NCBI RefSeq assembly: GCF_001421015.2
Contig: NZ_CP013023.1
Span: 2,721,501-2,785,500 of the forward strand
Source of the DNA: Paenibacillus bovis
GTDB lineage: Bacteria; Bacillota; Bacilli; Paenibacillales; Paenibacillaceae
Length of the DNA: 64,000 bases
Direction of reading: 5' to 3'
Of this stretch, positions 52,890 to 62,281 are shown in pieces; the stretch's first letter is position 1; each line of letters opens with the position of its first letter. The notes beneath the pieces are model-generated. The model did not search any database. It was not told the origin of the DNA and saw only the letters and a list, made by a program, of their open reading frames with translations. A program made the position numbers and the translations under genes.

Positions 52890-54590
52890 ATGACTGAAAA
52901 ACCACGTTCCCAGAAGGGGAACTTTTCTTCTCAAAAGCTATCCAGGTCTTCACGCCCGGAGGCATCAAAACATCGTTCGGACCGTCCATCCTCCTCGGCA
53001 AACTCTGCCAATACCCGTTCATCCCGACCAAGCTCGCCATCCTTGCCAATCGACAGCAAGCCAAATTCCCGTCAGAACGGCAAACAAGGCGGATTCGGAT
53101 CGTCGACTGCATCGCGTTCAGGCAGCACATCATCCAGCTTCAAAGGCAATAACAGCTCAAAGCCGCCGTATGCCAAAAAGCAGAATAATGCGCCTGTCAA
53201 AACGACAAGCCGGGATAATGCAGAAGAATTACGCAATGGGGACAGCATTATCGTAACGATCAAACGCCTTGGAATCAACGGTGAAGGTGTAGGTTATTAT
53301 CGCCGCAAAGCGGTATTTGTCGACGGTGCACTGCCTAATGAAGTAGTCAAGGCACAGGTAACCGAGACCCAACCCAAATTTATTAAAGCAACTATTACCG
53401 AGATTGAGAAAAGATCTCCGCAGCGCGTAGAACCGCCATGCCCGGTGTTCCATATTTGCGGTGGCTGCCAGATCCAGCATATCTCCTACGAAGGACAGCT
53501 GCAGGCCAAAACAGATATCGTTCATGAAGCCTTCAATCGGTACGCCGGTCTGGAAAAAGTAAAAATCAAGCCAATGCTCGGTATGGAGCATCCATGGGCC
53601 TACCGCAACAAAGCCCAGCCTCAGCTGGGACGTGATCAGGATCAGAATGTAATCGCTGGTCTGTATGAGATTAACAGTCATGATATCGTCGATATTAGCG
53701 GCTGTCCGATTCAGCATCCGGCAATCAATAATGCGATCGAGATCGTCAAGTCTGCACTGGAAGATCTGCAGATTCCGCTGCACAAGGATAACGGTTCACG
53801 GGATGGCGTACGTACGATTGTCGTTCGTTATGGATTCCAATCCAATCATCTGCAGATTACGCTGGTAACGACCAGCCGTCAGCTGCCTCGTCAGGATGAG
53901 CTGATCCAGGCACTGCGCCTGTCGGTGCCGGATGTGACCAGTATCGCTATTAATGTGAATCCAAAGAAAACGTCGCTTGTCTTCGGTGAGCATACGGTAA
54001 CCCTGTGGGGGCAGGATACCATGCTCGAATCACTGGGTGATCTGGAATTCGCCCTGTCACCAAGAGCGTTCTTCCAGCTGAATCCACAGCAGACCGTCAA
54101 GCTGTATGAATCGGTTCGTGCGGCTGCTGGACTCACTGGTAAAGAGTTGGTTGTCGATGCTTACTGCGGTACCGGTACAATCGGTCTGTGGCTCGCACCG
54201 TATGCCAGAGAAGTACGCGGTATCGAGATGATCGCCGAAGCCGTCGATGATGCGAATAAAAATGCTTATCACAACAACCGCGATAATGCCAGCTTCTACG
54301 TCGGCAAAGCCGAAGAGCTGCTGCCACGCTGGGTGAAAAAGGGCATGAGCCCGGATGTGATCATCGCCGATCCACCGCGTACCGGACTGGAGCAGCCATT
54401 CCTGGATACAGTGCTGAAGACCAAGCCGAAGCGGTTTGTCTATGTATCCTGTAATCCGTCCACACTGGCCAAAGACTGCAAAGTACTGCTGGATGGAGGA
54501 TACGAGATTCAGTGGGTACAACCTATCGATATGTTCCCGCAAACCAGCCATGTCGAAGCGGTAACGCTGCTGGTACGTAAAGACGCTTAA
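52890..54590 (+). CDS. rlmCD: 23S rRNA (uracil-C5)-methyltransferase RlmCD/RumA family, with long disordered N-terminus
   Basis: A 566-residue class I methyltransferase. The first 115 residues are Ser/Arg/Lys/Asn-rich and low complexity, an addition absent from the about 450-residue family standard. After it comes a TRAM domain (IVTIKRLGINGEGVGYYRRKAVFVDGALPNE), the Fe-S cluster Cys in CPVFHICGGCQIQHI, the catalytic core with VDAYCGTGTIGLWLA (SAM site), IIADPPRTGLEQ, and the catalytic Cys in YVSCNPSTLAKD. It methylates U747/U1939-type positions in 23S rRNA using SAM. GGAG precedes the ATG. The tail may help bind RNA; monocistronic with a terminator at 54606. Confidence 0.87.
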   Translation: MTEKPRSQKGNFSSQKLSRSSRPEASKHRSDRPSSSANSANTRSSRPSSPSLPIDSKPNSRQNGKQGGFGSSTASRSGSTSSSFKGNNSSKPPYAKKQNNAPVKTTSRDNAEELRNGDSIIVTIKRLGINGEGVGYYRRKAVFVDGALPNEVVKAQVTETQPKFIKATITEIEKRSPQRVEPPCPVFHICGGCQIQHISYEGQLQAKTDIVHEAFNRYAGLEKVKIKPMLGMEHPWAYRNKAQPQLGRDQDQNVIAGLYEINSHDIVDISGCPIQHPAINNAIEIVKSALEDLQIPLHKDNGSRDGVRTIVVRYGFQSNHLQITLVTTSRQLPRQDELIQALRLSVPDVTSIAINVNPKKTSLVFGEHTVTLWGQDTMLESLGDLEFALSPRAFFQLNPQQTVKLYESVRAAAGLTGKELVVDAYCGTGTIGLWLAPYAREVRGIEMIAEAVDDANKNAYHNNRDNASFYVGKAEELLPRWVKKGMSPDVIIADPPRTGLEQPFLDTVLKTKPKRFVYVSCNPSTLAKDCKVLLDGGYEIQWVQPIDMFPQTSHVEAVTLLVRKDA

Positions 54591-54605
54591 TTTCAATTCC
54601 GATAA

Positions 54606-54643
54606 AAAATAGCCAAAAGAGGATAATCCTTTTTTGGCTATTT
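54606..54643 (+). terminator. Intrinsic terminator after rlmCD
   Basis: AAATAGCCAAAA and GAGGAT pair with ATCCTT and TTTTGGCTATTT, with a two-base AA tip region. Rich T content downstream. Confidence 0.82.
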
Positions 54644-54804
54644 CTATTTGTTTTTACAACAATACTGCATGCCTCGATTGAAGCTGCCATGCAACAAGAA
54701 GAATACAATGTATAAAGTTTACCATTTAACTTCCCAATGCAAGGTATTTGCAATCTTACGAGTATGGATAATAAGCAAAATACCGTTATGAATCGGTAAG
54801 GCTG

Positions 54805-54894
54805 ATGAGTAAGCAAAAAAGAAACTATCCCCGCTGTTGCCCAATCTGTGGTACGCTTATCGAATACCCAAGAACGAAGGAGTTTACTATCTAA
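54805..54894 (+). CDS. 29-codon Cys-rich ORF overlapping the helicase start codon
   Basis: A 29-residue frame beginning [22 protein letters not shown] and ending TAA at 54892-54894. That stop overlaps the helicase ATG (TAATG). The CCPICG motif looks like half a zinc ribbon. The helicase ribosome binding site AAGGAG lies inside this frame. Its own site (GGTAAGG, three bases before ATG) is poor. It may be a leader that couples translation, or a short zinc-binding peptide. Confidence 0.45.
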   Translation: MSKQKRNYPRCCPICGTLIEYPRTKEFTI

Positions 54895-56399
54895 TGAGCG
54901 AAAGCAACACATTGAATGATATACAGAACAACAGCAATATCTCCGTATCTACCGACCAACCCCGTTTTAGTGACTACAATCTGAGTGAAGAAATTACCCG
55001 TGCCCTGGACACCCTCGGCTATCATCAACCGACACCTGTACAACAGCAGGTTATTCCACAAGCATTGTCCCGCAGCGATATTACCGTCAAATCCCAGACC
55101 GGCAGCGGTAAAACGGCAGCTTACGGTATTCCGTTATGCGAAATGGTCGAATGGGAAGAGAGTCGTCCACAGGCGCTGATTCTGACACCAACACGCGAGC
55201 TTGCGGATCAGGTAAAAGAAGATATTATGAATATCGGCCGCTTCAAGCGGATCAAGGCAGCAGCGATCTATGGCAAGCAGCCCTTTGACCGCCAACGACG
55301 CGAACTGACCCAGCGTAACCATGTGATCGTCGGCACACCGGGCCGCGTGATGGATCATATCGAGAAAGATACGATCGATCTGGAACGTATTCAATATCTG
55401 GTTATCGACGAAGCGGACGAAATGCTCAGTATGGGCTTTATCGAGCAGCTGGAGAAAATTATTCGTGAGCTGCCGACCGAACGGATGACTATGCTATTCT
55501 CTGCCACACTGCCCAAAGATGTAGAAAAACTCTGTCACCGTTATATGAATCAGCCGGTGGATATCGAGATTGGATCGGCTTCGGACAAGCGCCAGACCCA
55601 GATCCAGCATAAATTATATACAGTCAGTGAGAAAGCAAAGCCCTCTCTCCTGCAAAAAGTCACGATCACCGAGAATCCGGACAGCTGCATTATTTTCTGC
55701 CGCACCCAGGTGAATGTGGATGCAGTAGCCACCCAGCTGGAAAGTCTCGGCTATCCGGCAAGCAAGATTCATGGTGGTATGGAGCAAGATGACCGCAATC
55801 GTGTTATGAATGAATTTCGCGCGGGTCAGTTCCGCTATCTGGTCGCCACCGATGTGGCGGCGAGAGGAATTGATATTGACCGGATTACCCATGTTATCAA
55901 TTACGATCTGCCGATGGAAAAAGAAAGCTATGTTCATCGTACTGGACGTACAGGACGCGCGGGACAGAGTGGTACGGCTATTACCTTTGCAACGCCGTAT
56001 GAAGATAAATTCCTGAATGCGATTCAGAATTATATTGGATTCGAAATTCCGCGCGCAGAGGAACCTTCTGCATTTGCCGTCTCGGAAGCAAAGGATGCTT
56101 TTGAACGCAAACTGCATGACCGCCCTGCACCGAAAAAGAGCAAAGGTGAAGAGCTGAATGCTAATATCCTCAAGCTATATTTTAACGGCGGCAAAAAGAA
56201 AAAGCTGCGTGCGGTCGATTTTGTCGGCACTATCGCCCGGATCGAAGGCGTAACTGCCGATGATATCGGAATTATCAGCATTCAGGAGACCGTTACTTAT
56301 ATAGATATCCTGAACGGCAAAGGTCCACTGGTAATGAAAGCAATGCAAAATACGACGATCAAAGGCAAGCAGCTAAAAGTACAAAAAGCCAGAACATAA
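54894..56399 (+). CDS. dbpA: DEAD-box RNA helicase, DbpA/YxiN-like
   Basis: A 501-residue helicase. It has Q motif [14 protein letters not shown], motif [12 protein letters not shown], Ia [41 protein letters not shown] and [14 protein letters not shown]. The C-terminal 75 residues ([42 protein letters not shown]) form the DbpA-type RNA-binding domain that targets 23S rRNA hairpin 92 for 50S assembly. ATG 54894 lies 11 bases after AAGGAG; the frame remains open further upstream without a good start. Length matches YxiN (about 480). A 29-codon Cys-rich frame ends on its start codon. Confidence 0.9.
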   Translation: MSESNTLNDIQNNSNISVSTDQPRFSDYNLSEEITRALDTLGYHQPTPVQQQVIPQALSRSDITVKSQTGSGKTAAYGIPLCEMVEWEESRPQALILTPTRELADQVKEDIMNIGRFKRIKAAAIYGKQPFDRQRRELTQRNHVIVGTPGRVMDHIEKDTIDLERIQYLVIDEADEMLSMGFIEQLEKIIRELPTERMTMLFSATLPKDVEKLCHRYMNQPVDIEIGSASDKRQTQIQHKLYTVSEKAKPSLLQKVTITENPDSCIIFCRTQVNVDAVATQLESLGYPASKIHGGMEQDDRNRVMNEFRAGQFRYLVATDVAARGIDIDRITHVINYDLPMEKESYVHRTGRTGRAGQSGTAITFATPYEDKFLNAIQNYIGFEIPRAEEPSAFAVSEAKDAFERKLHDRPAPKKSKGEELNANILKLYFNGGKKKKLRAVDFVGTIARIEGVTADDIGIISIQETVTYIDILNGKGPLVMKAMQNTTIKGKQLKVQKART

Positions 56400-56462
56400 A
56401 CTATATAATTGAATGGTACGGATGAACTCAGAGTGAATCCAAGCAATAAGTATATTTTCAGA

Positions 56463-56490
56463 AGGCATGGGCTGTTGTCCATGTCTTTTT
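56463..56490 (+). terminator. Weak intrinsic terminator after the helicase gene
   Basis: CATGGGC pairs with GTCCATG around TGTT (one G-U pair) and is followed by TCTTTTT. The next 200 bases show no gene. Confidence 0.55.
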
Positions 56491-56692
56491 GGTTATGGAA
56501 TAAAGCGTTTATTTCAGCTAGGCCAATTCATTATAATAAATAATAGATATATATAAATAAATTAAAGAGCTCTGCTTCTATAGCAGAACCCTTTAGCTGA
56601 AGATATATTTTCATTGATTGTTGTTGAACACATCTGAACCAATATTTTAAAAATAGCAGAAGTTGCGAATAGTTGGATGACAACCTATTGAG

Positions 56693-56857
56693 TTACTTTC
56701 CCGGTTGCTCAACTGGTTTCTGGTCTGTCGTCGCTCCCTGCTCGGCAGGCGATTCGCCGGGTGGTGTAGTGTTCGCAGGCGTGCCGCTGGAGCATGCAAC
56801 AAGTGCAGCGAGAGAAGCAGTAGACAACAGAATTCCCATTGCTCTGAACATTTTCAT
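56693..56857 (-). CDS. Small lipoprotein (54 aa)
   Basis: On the minus strand a 54-residue frame has a signal peptide (MKMFRAMGILLSTASLAALVAC) with lipobox LVAC at residues 19-22, so the mature product is a 33-residue lipid-anchored, Pro/Thr/Glu/Gln-rich peptide (SSGTPANTTPPGESPAEQG). AAAAAGGTG is about six bases before ATG 56857. Small lipoproteins of this sort are common in Bacilli; role unknown. Confidence 0.7.
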   Translation of the reverse strand: MKMFRAMGILLSTASLAALVACSSGTPANTTPPGESPAEQGATTDQKPVEQPGK

Positions 56858-57036
56858 AAAATCACCTTTTTCTGAATAGGATATTATATATTGGAGAGAC
56901 AGCTAAACAGCATACAGTCTATACCTAAAGTTCCGTCAAATAAAATGTACCCTATTCAGAGGAGTATCTAATCATATATAACGACTACCGGATTACTGTA
57001 TATCTATAAATTTTAAGGAAGGCAGGAAAGTAAGAT

Positions 57037-58050
57037 ATGGGACAACGAGCTAATTTGGTTATTGTACATAACAATGATTACGAACTGTATTACAATCACT
57101 GGTGTGCGAGCTCCATGCCTGAAAAGGTATTCTGGGGACCTGTGCATACCAGACAGTTTATCGAAAGTCAGGAAAAAGTAAGCAAGACAGAATGGCTGGA
57201 TGATATCTGGGCAGAAGGCGGAGTCGTTATGGATCTGGATCGACAATACCTGCTTTTTTACGGTGGGGAAGATATGATGTACGATATTCAGCTTCGCCAG
57301 CTATTTATACAATTGATGCATAAGGTATGGACAGGATGGCAAGTAGAATGGGCAGAAGAAGGCATTTTGGATATGGCCAATTATGTGGGTGTTTCGCCGG
57401 AATGTGTATTAAGTTCCCGCCAAGCCACAGAGCTCCGCCTGCTCGAGCCAATTGCGTCTGGCAATTTTGTGGATGGTGTAGCCAGCATCCAATTTGGCGA
57501 GGACGAACTATTACTATTTCCTCTTGGTATGGATTTCAAAGAGTATTTGTATTCCGGTTCTGAGATAATTGAACATATTGATAAAACACAGGGTTACAGC
57601 AAGATAATATGGAAGGACTGGGCATACCAAGATGAGATTCCCAACAGCGGATTCCATGTTGATAAAGTCAGCCGAACTTTGCAATTCTGGCATGCAGAAG
57701 CGATTCCCAATATTCTTGCTATTGTGAAAGAGTGTTGGCCAGGCTGGAATATTTCGCGATTTGCCAATCACTATGATTCGCAGGTTGCTGCGGCAAAAGG
57801 CAGGCTTGTTATTTTAGAGAGAGACAATGCTACCCTGCTGGAAGAATTAAAAAAGAACTTACTGAGGGAACCCAACGATCCGGTTCAACATGCAATTTCT
57901 ATTGCTGAACTATTGGGTGAAAGCAGAAAAGAAGTTCAGGTGAACCCGGATATCTTCAGTCATACCGAATATCACTTATCTTTGGAAGAGAAACGCACTA
58001 TTCTTGCTTATGCTCTTAAAAGTTATAGTGATTGCCGGGACAGCAGTTGA
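57037..58050 (+). CDS. Uncharacterised protein with 'MGQRANLVIV' N-terminus (337 aa)
   Basis: I recall similar conserved proteins starting MGQRANL-IV with the YELYYNHWCASSMPEK and WLDDIWAEGGVVMDLDRQYLLFYGGED blocks in diverse bacteria, but no assigned function. Visible features are a Trp-rich middle (HKVWTGWQVEWAEEGI), IEHIDKTQGYSKIIWKDWA, and a helical C-terminal third (LERDNATLLEELKKNLL). No signal or membrane helix. GGCAGGAAAG precedes ATG weakly. A short frame at 58124 may be remains of another gene. Confidence 0.6.
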   Translation: MGQRANLVIVHNNDYELYYNHWCASSMPEKVFWGPVHTRQFIESQEKVSKTEWLDDIWAEGGVVMDLDRQYLLFYGGEDMMYDIQLRQLFIQLMHKVWTGWQVEWAEEGILDMANYVGVSPECVLSSRQATELRLLEPIASGNFVDGVASIQFGEDELLLFPLGMDFKEYLYSGSEIIEHIDKTQGYSKIIWKDWAYQDEIPNSGFHVDKVSRTLQFWHAEAIPNILAIVKECWPGWNISRFANHYDSQVAAAKGRLVILERDNATLLEELKKNLLREPNDPVQHAISIAELLGESRKEVQVNPDIFSHTEYHLSLEEKRTILAYALKSYSDCRDSS

Positions 58051-58123
58051 TCTCTCGGTATACTGACATGTCAGCGTCATGTTCTGTAGAGATTATTTAT
58101 AAAAATGGGATCAAGACAATGAT

Positions 58124-58240
58124 ATGCAGATTTTGATTCTCGGTGATAAAGTTGTCTACGTAGGCGTGTTTGATGGATTGGATGCATGGCAGGACAATCT
58201 GGATGAGTGGGGTAATTATGTCACCGGCTATAAATTGTAG
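58124..58240 (+). pseudogene. Candidate gene remnant (38 codons)
   Basis: A frame reading MQILILGDKVVYVGVFDGLD and ending NYVTGYKL has protein-like composition but no ribosome binding site, and the frame is closed by a TAA shortly upstream. It looks like the C-terminal end of a lost gene. No relation to neighbours is seen. A short real peptide cannot be excluded. Confidence 0.3.
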
Positions 58241-58298
58241 CCATGCATCTGCAATCGTTGGTTAAAATAGCTATTCCATGTGCTGAGGATTACCATCT

Positions 58299-59222
58299 TT
58301 AACCCAGAACTATTCCGTATCGTACTTCTTCATTCATGATCTGGAAGCCAGCCGACTCGTACAGGGACAGTGCCGAATGATTATCGGTCAGTACAGTCAG
58401 GCTGGCTTTTTTGAGTGAATGACTCTGTAGATACTTGAGTCCTTCCACCAGTAAATAGCGGGCAATGCCACGTCTGCGCCATGGTTCACGCACCCAGACA
58501 TCCTCAATTATTCCTTCGTCTTCTTCCTGCCAGGCCATCAGTCCGCCGATCATGGTCTGATACTCTCTTACCACCATGGCGGTCCACAGAGGTTGCTTTT
58601 TATTCTCTGCGAGTTTGTTGTTGCCAATAGGAGCTTCCGGCCAGATCTCAGCATCTATGTTCAGATATTGCTGCTCTTCTGCAGTTGTTGCCATTTTCCA
58701 ATAATCGAACTGTAATTCTGAAGGCAGTGTCAGCCTGGGGAGAGGCTGGAGCAGATTCCTTTCCATATGAAAGAGGCTTTGCAGATAGGAGTAGCCTTTA
58801 TCTTTGAAAAAGGAACTATTGGCAGTCTCGGACGAATGATTGCCGATACACAGCATGGTCTCATGAGTCGTCGACAGTGTTTTTTGGAGTTCGATGGCTC
58901 TGCTCAGCAGGGGCTGGTAAAGAGCTTCCAATAGGGCTGTATCAACCTCCCGTTCCGGAATCGTTTTGATATTTATATAGATAGTATGTTTGTACTCTTC
59001 GGGCTGTTGCGGGTGGATCGTACTGGTTACTTCGATTTGGCCTTTGCCAATCATGCGATTATTCTCAAAAGCACAGTATACGTTGTGCCAGTTTGGCGGT
59101 TCACCAACCCACCAGAAAACAGCGTTATCTCTGGCTGTTACTGCCTGATATAGATCACCCAGTAAAGGCATGTCCGATTCTTCAAAGCTGCGTATAGTGT
59201 ACTCGGGTGATATTGATTTCAT
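58299..59222 (-). CDS. GNAT acetyltransferase with two GNAT-like halves
   Basis: A 307-residue protein. The C-terminal half has the clear acetyl-CoA site EDVWVREPWRRRGIARYLLVEGLKYL and NHSALSLYESAGFQ. The N-terminal half (YTIRSFEESDMPLLGDLYQAV...MIGKGQIEVTSTI) resembles a degenerate GNAT domain lacking the glycine loop, so the layout is like mycothiol synthase or other duplicated GNATs. Substrate unknown. AAAGGAAG lies about ten bases before ATG. It is in a minus-strand group with the next two genes, 27 bases apart from the stalk-domain gene. Confidence 0.8.
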   Translation of the reverse strand: MKSISPEYTIRSFEESDMPLLGDLYQAVTARDNAVFWWVGEPPNWHNVYCAFENNRMIGKGQIEVTSTIHPQQPEEYKHTIYINIKTIPEREVDTALLEALYQPLLSRAIELQKTLSTTHETMLCIGNHSSETANSSFFKDKGYSYLQSLFHMERNLLQPLPRLTLPSELQFDYWKMATTAEEQQYLNIDAEIWPEAPIGNNKLAENKKQPLWTAMVVREYQTMIGGLMAWQEEDEGIIEDVWVREPWRRRGIARYLLVEGLKYLQSHSLKKASLTVLTDNHSALSLYESAGFQIMNEEVRYGIVLG

Positions 59223-59249
59223 ATGAATACATCTTCCTTTCGAATGAGC

Positions 59250-60098
59250 TTAGAGAATGGTGTTACTGATAGTTCTCATAAAACCATTTTGATCGGCAGT
59301 ATCTATTAATTTGCGAATCGCTTCATTAGCCGTTTCACTAAACAAATACCATTTATCTTGATTTGCATCATAAATCAGGGATGGTGGATAATCCTTTAGC
59401 ATTTCCTGCGGAAAGTCACCGACCAGAGAGTAAGTATCGTAGCGAAGCTGACTGTCTCCCTTGTCGTCGAGGAATTGGTATTCGGAATTTTTGTAGTAGG
59501 CACCCAGCGTATCGATCATATATTGCCAGGAATAGTTGGCGGGTTCAGCTACCTCTTTGCCTTTGTATTTCAGCATAATATCATAAATAGCCTGGTTATA
59601 AGCATCGCCTTTGATCTGCTGTACGATACCACCCATAGTCATATGATATTCCTGCTGCAGTGCCTTGATTGGAACACCATTAATACGCAGGGAAGGAGAA
59701 TCGATAGTAACTCTGACCTTATCGTAATTGACCTTACTGCCAAATGCTTCAGAGACAAAACGAAGAGGAACAAATATCAAATTATTTTTTATGTAAGGGC
59801 TGGTATCCATAGATATGACTTTCCCATTGTTCTGGGCTACTTTGCTATCTGGTTTCAAAGTGATTGTGCTATTGCGGTTAGTCAGTGTGACTCCATAGGT
59901 GGACCATTGTACCGTAGCCGCCAGATTTTCACTGATAGTCCGCAAGGGTACCATGACATGACCATTTTTAACTTCCGGATAGGCTGCGGTTCTGATGTTC
60001 ACTCCATCAACTTGAATCTGTCTGGCAGCTGCGCAGGTTGTAGAAAACGAAAGTCCCAGACAAGCCGCGACCAGGATTCCACTTATTACTTTTTTCAT
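59250..60098 (-). CDS. Secreted copper-amine-oxidase N-terminal-like (stalk) domain protein
   Basis: A 282-residue exported protein. A signal peptide (MKKVISGILVAACLGLSFSTTCAAA) is followed by one copper-amine-oxidase-like N-terminal domain: VNIRTAAYPEVKNGHVMVPLRTISENLAATVQWS and FVPLRFVSEAFGSKVNYD, whose MVPLR and FVPLRFVSE blocks are diagnostic. In Paenibacillus and Clostridia this domain occurs in wall-associated proteins and has no oxidase activity. The remaining 130 residues are a helical domain I do not know. AAGGAG precedes ATG. Confidence 0.82.
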   Translation of the reverse strand: MKKVISGILVAACLGLSFSTTCAAARQIQVDGVNIRTAAYPEVKNGHVMVPLRTISENLAATVQWSTYGVTLTNRNSTITLKPDSKVAQNNGKVISMDTSPYIKNNLIFVPLRFVSEAFGSKVNYDKVRVTIDSPSLRINGVPIKALQQEYHMTMGGIVQQIKGDAYNQAIYDIMLKYKGKEVAEPANYSWQYMIDTLGAYYKNSEYQFLDDKGDSQLRYDTYSLVGDFPQEMLKDYPPSLIYDANQDKWYLFSETANEAIRKLIDTADQNGFMRTISNTIL

Positions 60099-60341
60099 TG
60101 TTTGAGCTCCTTAGGTAGGGTTTGAAATAAATATAGAGTAGCACCGCATATTTACCTTTTATTGAGTATCGTATACATCATACTGTGGGTGAAGATAACA
60201 AGCGATTGGGCAACTCATTATTAAGACGTGATTTACATAAATTTGTTGCTATGTATGGATATGTTATTACGAAATAGACGACGAATGAAAAATAATTGCA
60301 ATTGTATTCCAAAGCACGATCCATATTCATCAATGTAATGG

Positions 60342-61280
60342 TCATAACTGGTTGTAGTGATCAAGCAAGCGGTGAATCCGGTCACGGATCATTTTCTTCA
60401 ATGTATCGGGCTGGACAGACTGAATATGCTGACCATAGCGAATAAAATAATCAGCGATAAATTTTTCTTCACCCGGGTTATAGAATCCACGAATCACAGT
60501 CTCCTTACCTACCTGCAGACGCATCGACGGATAATGTTCCTTGTCAAAAATATCCCTGCCCTGGGCGGTAATCGTTACTTCAAACGGAACGCTGTGGTCG
60601 GATTGCTGTCTGTCACTATATTGCTGCAGCAGATCATCCAGCGGCAGAGCCGGCAAGGAAATGTTCTCCTCTACAGCATGAATACGATCACATCGGAATA
60701 TTTTGTACTGCTGCTGCTCCAGATCGATTCCGGTCGCATACCATTGCCCGAATCGTGCAGATATGCGGGCAAACTGTACCGTATAGGTTTTACGTTGCTT
60801 TCCGCGAGTATAGCTGATTTCACAGCTGCGTTCATGCAAAATACTTTTGAGAATCCGATCCAGACAGAGACTGGTATTGGTATGCGGATACGTTTCCAGC
60901 TGCAGTACTTTTTGCATATTGTGAATCTGTTCGATCTGAGTCGGAGATAGGCAATTCTCGAACTTCTCATTCAACCGATTCCCACTTAGATGAAATGGGG
61001 TAGACTGATACGCTTCCAGCGTCAGCATGGCAAAATACAAAGCATACACTTCGTCCATTGTGAAGATCATGGGCGACAGCAGCCGGTTCTTGAGAATCCC
61101 GTATCTTCCATACCGTCCATGCTCTGCGTATAAAGGCATGCCCAGCTGTTCAAGAGAGTGGATATCGCGCAGGGCTGTACTTTTGGAGATACGGTATGTA
61201 CTCATCAGGTCACTAAGATTAAAAAACTCCCGCCCATTCAAATAGCGGATCATATCATTGAGCCGTTCGGATTTTTTCAT
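60342..61280 (-). CDS. HTH-WYL transcriptional regulator (YafY/YobV-like)
   Basis: A 312-residue DeoR-like regulator. The N-terminal winged helix reads RLNDMIRYLNGREFFNLSDLMSTYRISKSTALRDIHSLEQLGMPLYAEHGRYGRYGI, and the WYL region is CEISYTRGKQRKTYTVQFARISARFGQWYATGIDLEQQQYKIFRCDRI, in which WYL is WYA here. WYL domains sense ligands such as nucleic acids or small molecules. AAAGGAG precedes ATG. It diverges from the VOC gene at 61390, with 109 bases between, and likely controls it. Confidence 0.87.
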   Translation of the reverse strand: MKKSERLNDMIRYLNGREFFNLSDLMSTYRISKSTALRDIHSLEQLGMPLYAEHGRYGRYGILKNRLLSPMIFTMDEVYALYFAMLTLEAYQSTPFHLSGNRLNEKFENCLSPTQIEQIHNMQKVLQLETYPHTNTSLCLDRILKSILHERSCEISYTRGKQRKTYTVQFARISARFGQWYATGIDLEQQQYKIFRCDRIHAVEENISLPALPLDDLLQQYSDRQQSDHSVPFEVTITAQGRDIFDKEHYPSMRLQVGKETVIRGFYNPGEEKFIADYFIRYGQHIQSVQPDTLKKMIRDRIHRLLDHYNQL

Positions 61281-61389
61281 AAATTTCTCCTTTTCAAAGG
61301 TGTCATATATTGAATCCTTTTTACAGGATAATAAGTTCGAAAGCAGATATCAATGATCTGTCCGAATATTAAAATGGAGGCGGTATAAG

Positions 61390-61839
61390 ATGAGTATGAC
61401 ACTGGAAATTGCCATTTTTCTGTCGATGAATGGAAAAGCCAAGGAAGCGATCGACTTTTACAAACAGCATTTGGGCGCAGAGGAGCTCATGCGGGTGACC
61501 TATCAGCAGATGGCCAAGCGTGACAGCTCGATCCGGCTAACAGAGACTAACAAGGATTATATCTCCCATTCCGTGCTGCGGATCGGCAGCGCCAAGCTGA
61601 TGATTGCCGAGGAGACAATGGACCCTCGCGAGAAGTACCATGCAGGCAATCATATCTCGCTATGCATTCAGAGCGCTGATCTGGTAGAGATCCGGCATTT
61701 TTACAGCAATCTGATCAGTGATGAGCGAGTGAGAATTATTTTGCCTTTGTCGGATATTGTGTTCAGCGAAGCGTACGGTATTGTAGAAGATCCGTTCGGT
61801 GTACAGCTGCAGTTGATGTATGATAAGCGGCTGGGGTGA
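61390..61839 (+). CDS. VOC family protein (YjdN/PhnB-like)
   Basis: A 149-residue vicinal-oxygen-chelate fold protein: FLSMNGKAKEAIDFYKQHLGAEELMRVTYQQM, then SVLRIGSAKLMIAEETMDPREKYHAGNHISLCI and AYGIVEDPFGVQLQLMYDK. It is of the PhnB/3-demethylubiquinone-like group without a clear full metal triad, so enzymatic role is uncertain. GGAGG lies nine bases before ATG. Divergent WYL regulator upstream. Confidence 0.83.
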   Translation: MSMTLEIAIFLSMNGKAKEAIDFYKQHLGAEELMRVTYQQMAKRDSSIRLTETNKDYISHSVLRIGSAKLMIAEETMDPREKYHAGNHISLCIQSADLVEIRHFYSNLISDERVRIILPLSDIVFSEAYGIVEDPFGVQLQLMYDKRLG

Positions 61840-61942
61840 CAGACACAAATAATGATATAGTGGTTAAAAAGGATAGGTAGCGGATCAGGTTGATAACGAA
61901 ATAGAACATGTATATTCCGCGCTAATGAAAGGAGAGAAAGCT

Positions 61943-62110
61943 ATGATACTCATCATCGCCTGGTTGATTATCGGGCTACTTGCATACTTTTTCATGTATA
62001 CATTCATCAAGCTGCTAAATCCTAAAACCGATAATTTCAACACAGCAGGCTGTAGCCTGTTGTTTACGGCGTTGGTGATTGCTATCCTTATACTCAATTA
62101 TATGTCCTGA
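61943..62110 (+). CDS. Small two-span membrane protein (55 aa)
   Basis: A 55-residue protein with two hydrophobic helices (ILIIAWLIIGLLAYFFMYTFI and LLFTALVIAILILNY) and a short polar loop with Asn and Lys. AAAGGAG lies eight bases before ATG 61943. Ends directly before a strong terminator, so it is the end of its transcript. No family recalled. Confidence 0.65.
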   Translation: MILIIAWLIIGLLAYFFMYTFIKLLNPKTDNFNTAGCSLLFTALVIAILILNYMS

Positions 62111-62117
62111 AGAAGAT

Positions 62118-62147
62118 AAAACACGGATGATCTATCCGTGTTTTTTA
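62118..62147 (+). terminator. Intrinsic terminator
   Basis: AAAACACGGAT pairs perfectly with ATCCGTGTTTT around GATCT, followed by T. Confidence 0.9.
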
Positions 62148-62281
62148 TTTGCACATAAGCGCTGAACATAATAACAATAATCGAAATCAAAATAGTATCT
62201 TTCTAGCGATAAACCTATTCACCGGGGTGCAAGATTGTAATAGCAGAACGACATTAAAGATATAAATGTTGTAGAAAAGGT

